From: Hyphomicrobiales bacterium
GTDB lineage: Bacteria > Pseudomonadota > Alphaproteobacteria > Rhizobiales > Aestuariivirgaceae
NCBI GenBank assembly: GCA_027031305.1
Contig: JALVRJ010000097.1
Coordinates: 638-6,229, forward strand
Direction: 5' to 3'
Length of the DNA stretch: 5,592 nucleotides
Position numbers and translations under genes: made by a program. Below, in pieces: positions 5,268-5,592 of the stretch. Numbering within the stretch: position 1 is the stretch's first letter; each line of letters starts with the position of its first letter. Below the pieces are notes generated by a model. It worked only from the letters and a program-made list of their open reading frames with translations. It was not told the DNA's origin and made no database searches.

Positions 5268-5592
5268 TTAGTCGTCGAAATCCGGATTCACCCAGTCCTT
5301 GCTCGGCGCCAGCTTTTCCTTCGGGACCGGAATGGAGGCGACGTAGCCGATCACGTCGCGCATGTCCTGATCGGTGAAGTTCTTGATCTGCTTCACCATG
5401 TCCGGGTTGGCGTTGCGCCGCTTGCCGTCGCGGATCCACTCGAACTGGCGCAGCATGTACTTGTAGTGCTGGCCCTGGATCTTGGGATAAAACTTTTCTT
5501 CCGAGCCTTCTCCGTTGGGACCGTGGCAGCGTACGCAGTTGTCCTTGAACAGCTGCTTGCCACGCTCGAGGTTGGCCTCTCCCTTCGGCGCC
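5268..5592 (-). CDS. Monoheme-type c-type cytochrome, C-terminal 107 residues (5' end outside window)
   Basis: This is a periplasmic electron carrier, probably a relay between the quinol-oxidising NosGH module and nitrous oxide reductase. Reading the minus strand in from the window edge gives 107 residues ending in a TAA stop at 5268-5270. A heme-attachment motif CVRCH lies at visible residues 19-23 (bases 5537-5523), followed by HGPNGEG, then PKIQGQ, an aromatic/basic helix with RDGKRRNA, and a C-terminal helix ending DVIGYVASI. That order is typical of class I cytochromes of the c4/c5/c553 type. Met65, in NPDM after the RDGKRRNA segment, is the best candidate for the sixth heme ligand. One heme motif is visible; a second could lie upstream outside the window. 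The start codon and signal peptide are not seen. It precedes the NosB-like gene by 133 bases in the same orientation. The cytochrome fold is clear; its role as electron donor to NosZ is inferred from position only. Confidence 0.9.
   Translation of the reverse strand, partial: APKGEANLERGKQLFKDNCVRCHGPNGEGSEEKFYPKIQGQHYKYMLRQFEWIRDGKRRNANPDMVKQIKNFTDQDMRDVIGYVASIPVPKEKLAPSKDWVNPDFDD

Overview
This GC-rich window is the accessory part of a nitrous oxide reduction (nos) gene cluster. Every real gene I can support lies on the minus strand, so transcription runs from high to low coordinates. The order is: a c-type cytochrome (5' part outside the window), a NosB-like polytopic membrane protein, NosD, a NosG (NapG-type) periplasmic ferredoxin, a NosH (NapH-type) membrane ferredoxin, and the N-terminal third of the NosF ATPase. 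A separate nosB-like gene directly before nosD, followed by a NapGH-like pair and with no NosR, is the layout of the clade II ('atypical') nos clusters, best known from Wolinella succinogenes and also found in Betaproteobacteria such as Dechloromonas. Neither nosZ nor the remaining partners (nosY, nosL) are in view. By cluster convention nosZ would lie upstream beyond base 5592 and nosY/nosL beyond base 1.

Region by region: 5592-5268 is the cytochrome c; 5267-5135 is a 133-base gap with a strong hairpin; 5134-3845 is the NosB-like gene; 3844-3700 is a 145-base gap with two hairpins and an FNR/DNR-like palindrome; 3699-2266 is nosD; 2265-2191 is a 75-base gap holding a 16-base perfect palindrome; 2190-1351 is nosG; 1354-377 is nosH, whose start overlaps the nosG stop as ATGA; 376-316 is a 61-base gap; 315-1 is nosF, cut by the window edge. 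No gap exceeds 300 bases. No tRNA, rRNA, CRISPR, IS element or plus-strand gene is supported.

How the parts should work together (family knowledge plus inference): NosH in the membrane and NosG on its periplasmic face would oxidise quinol and pass electrons through their iron-sulfur clusters, possibly via the c-type cytochrome, to the periplasmic copper enzyme NosZ. NosD and the NosFY ABC transporter serve maturation of the NosZ CuZ centre. NosB is a clade II-specific membrane protein of uncertain biochemical role. The likely host is a Gram-negative, facultatively denitrifying proteobacterium, perhaps a betaproteobacterium of the Rhodocyclales type. That placement is an impression from GC content and gene order, not a proven assignment.

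The system is a known one. The less documented points are the regulatory candidates between nosB and nosD (an FNR-like site whose geometry implies a nearly leaderless nosD transcript), hairpins in most of the intergenic gaps, a His/Cys/Met-rich loop and a charged insert in the NosB-like protein, and the absence of nosC1/nosC2 between nosG and nosH.
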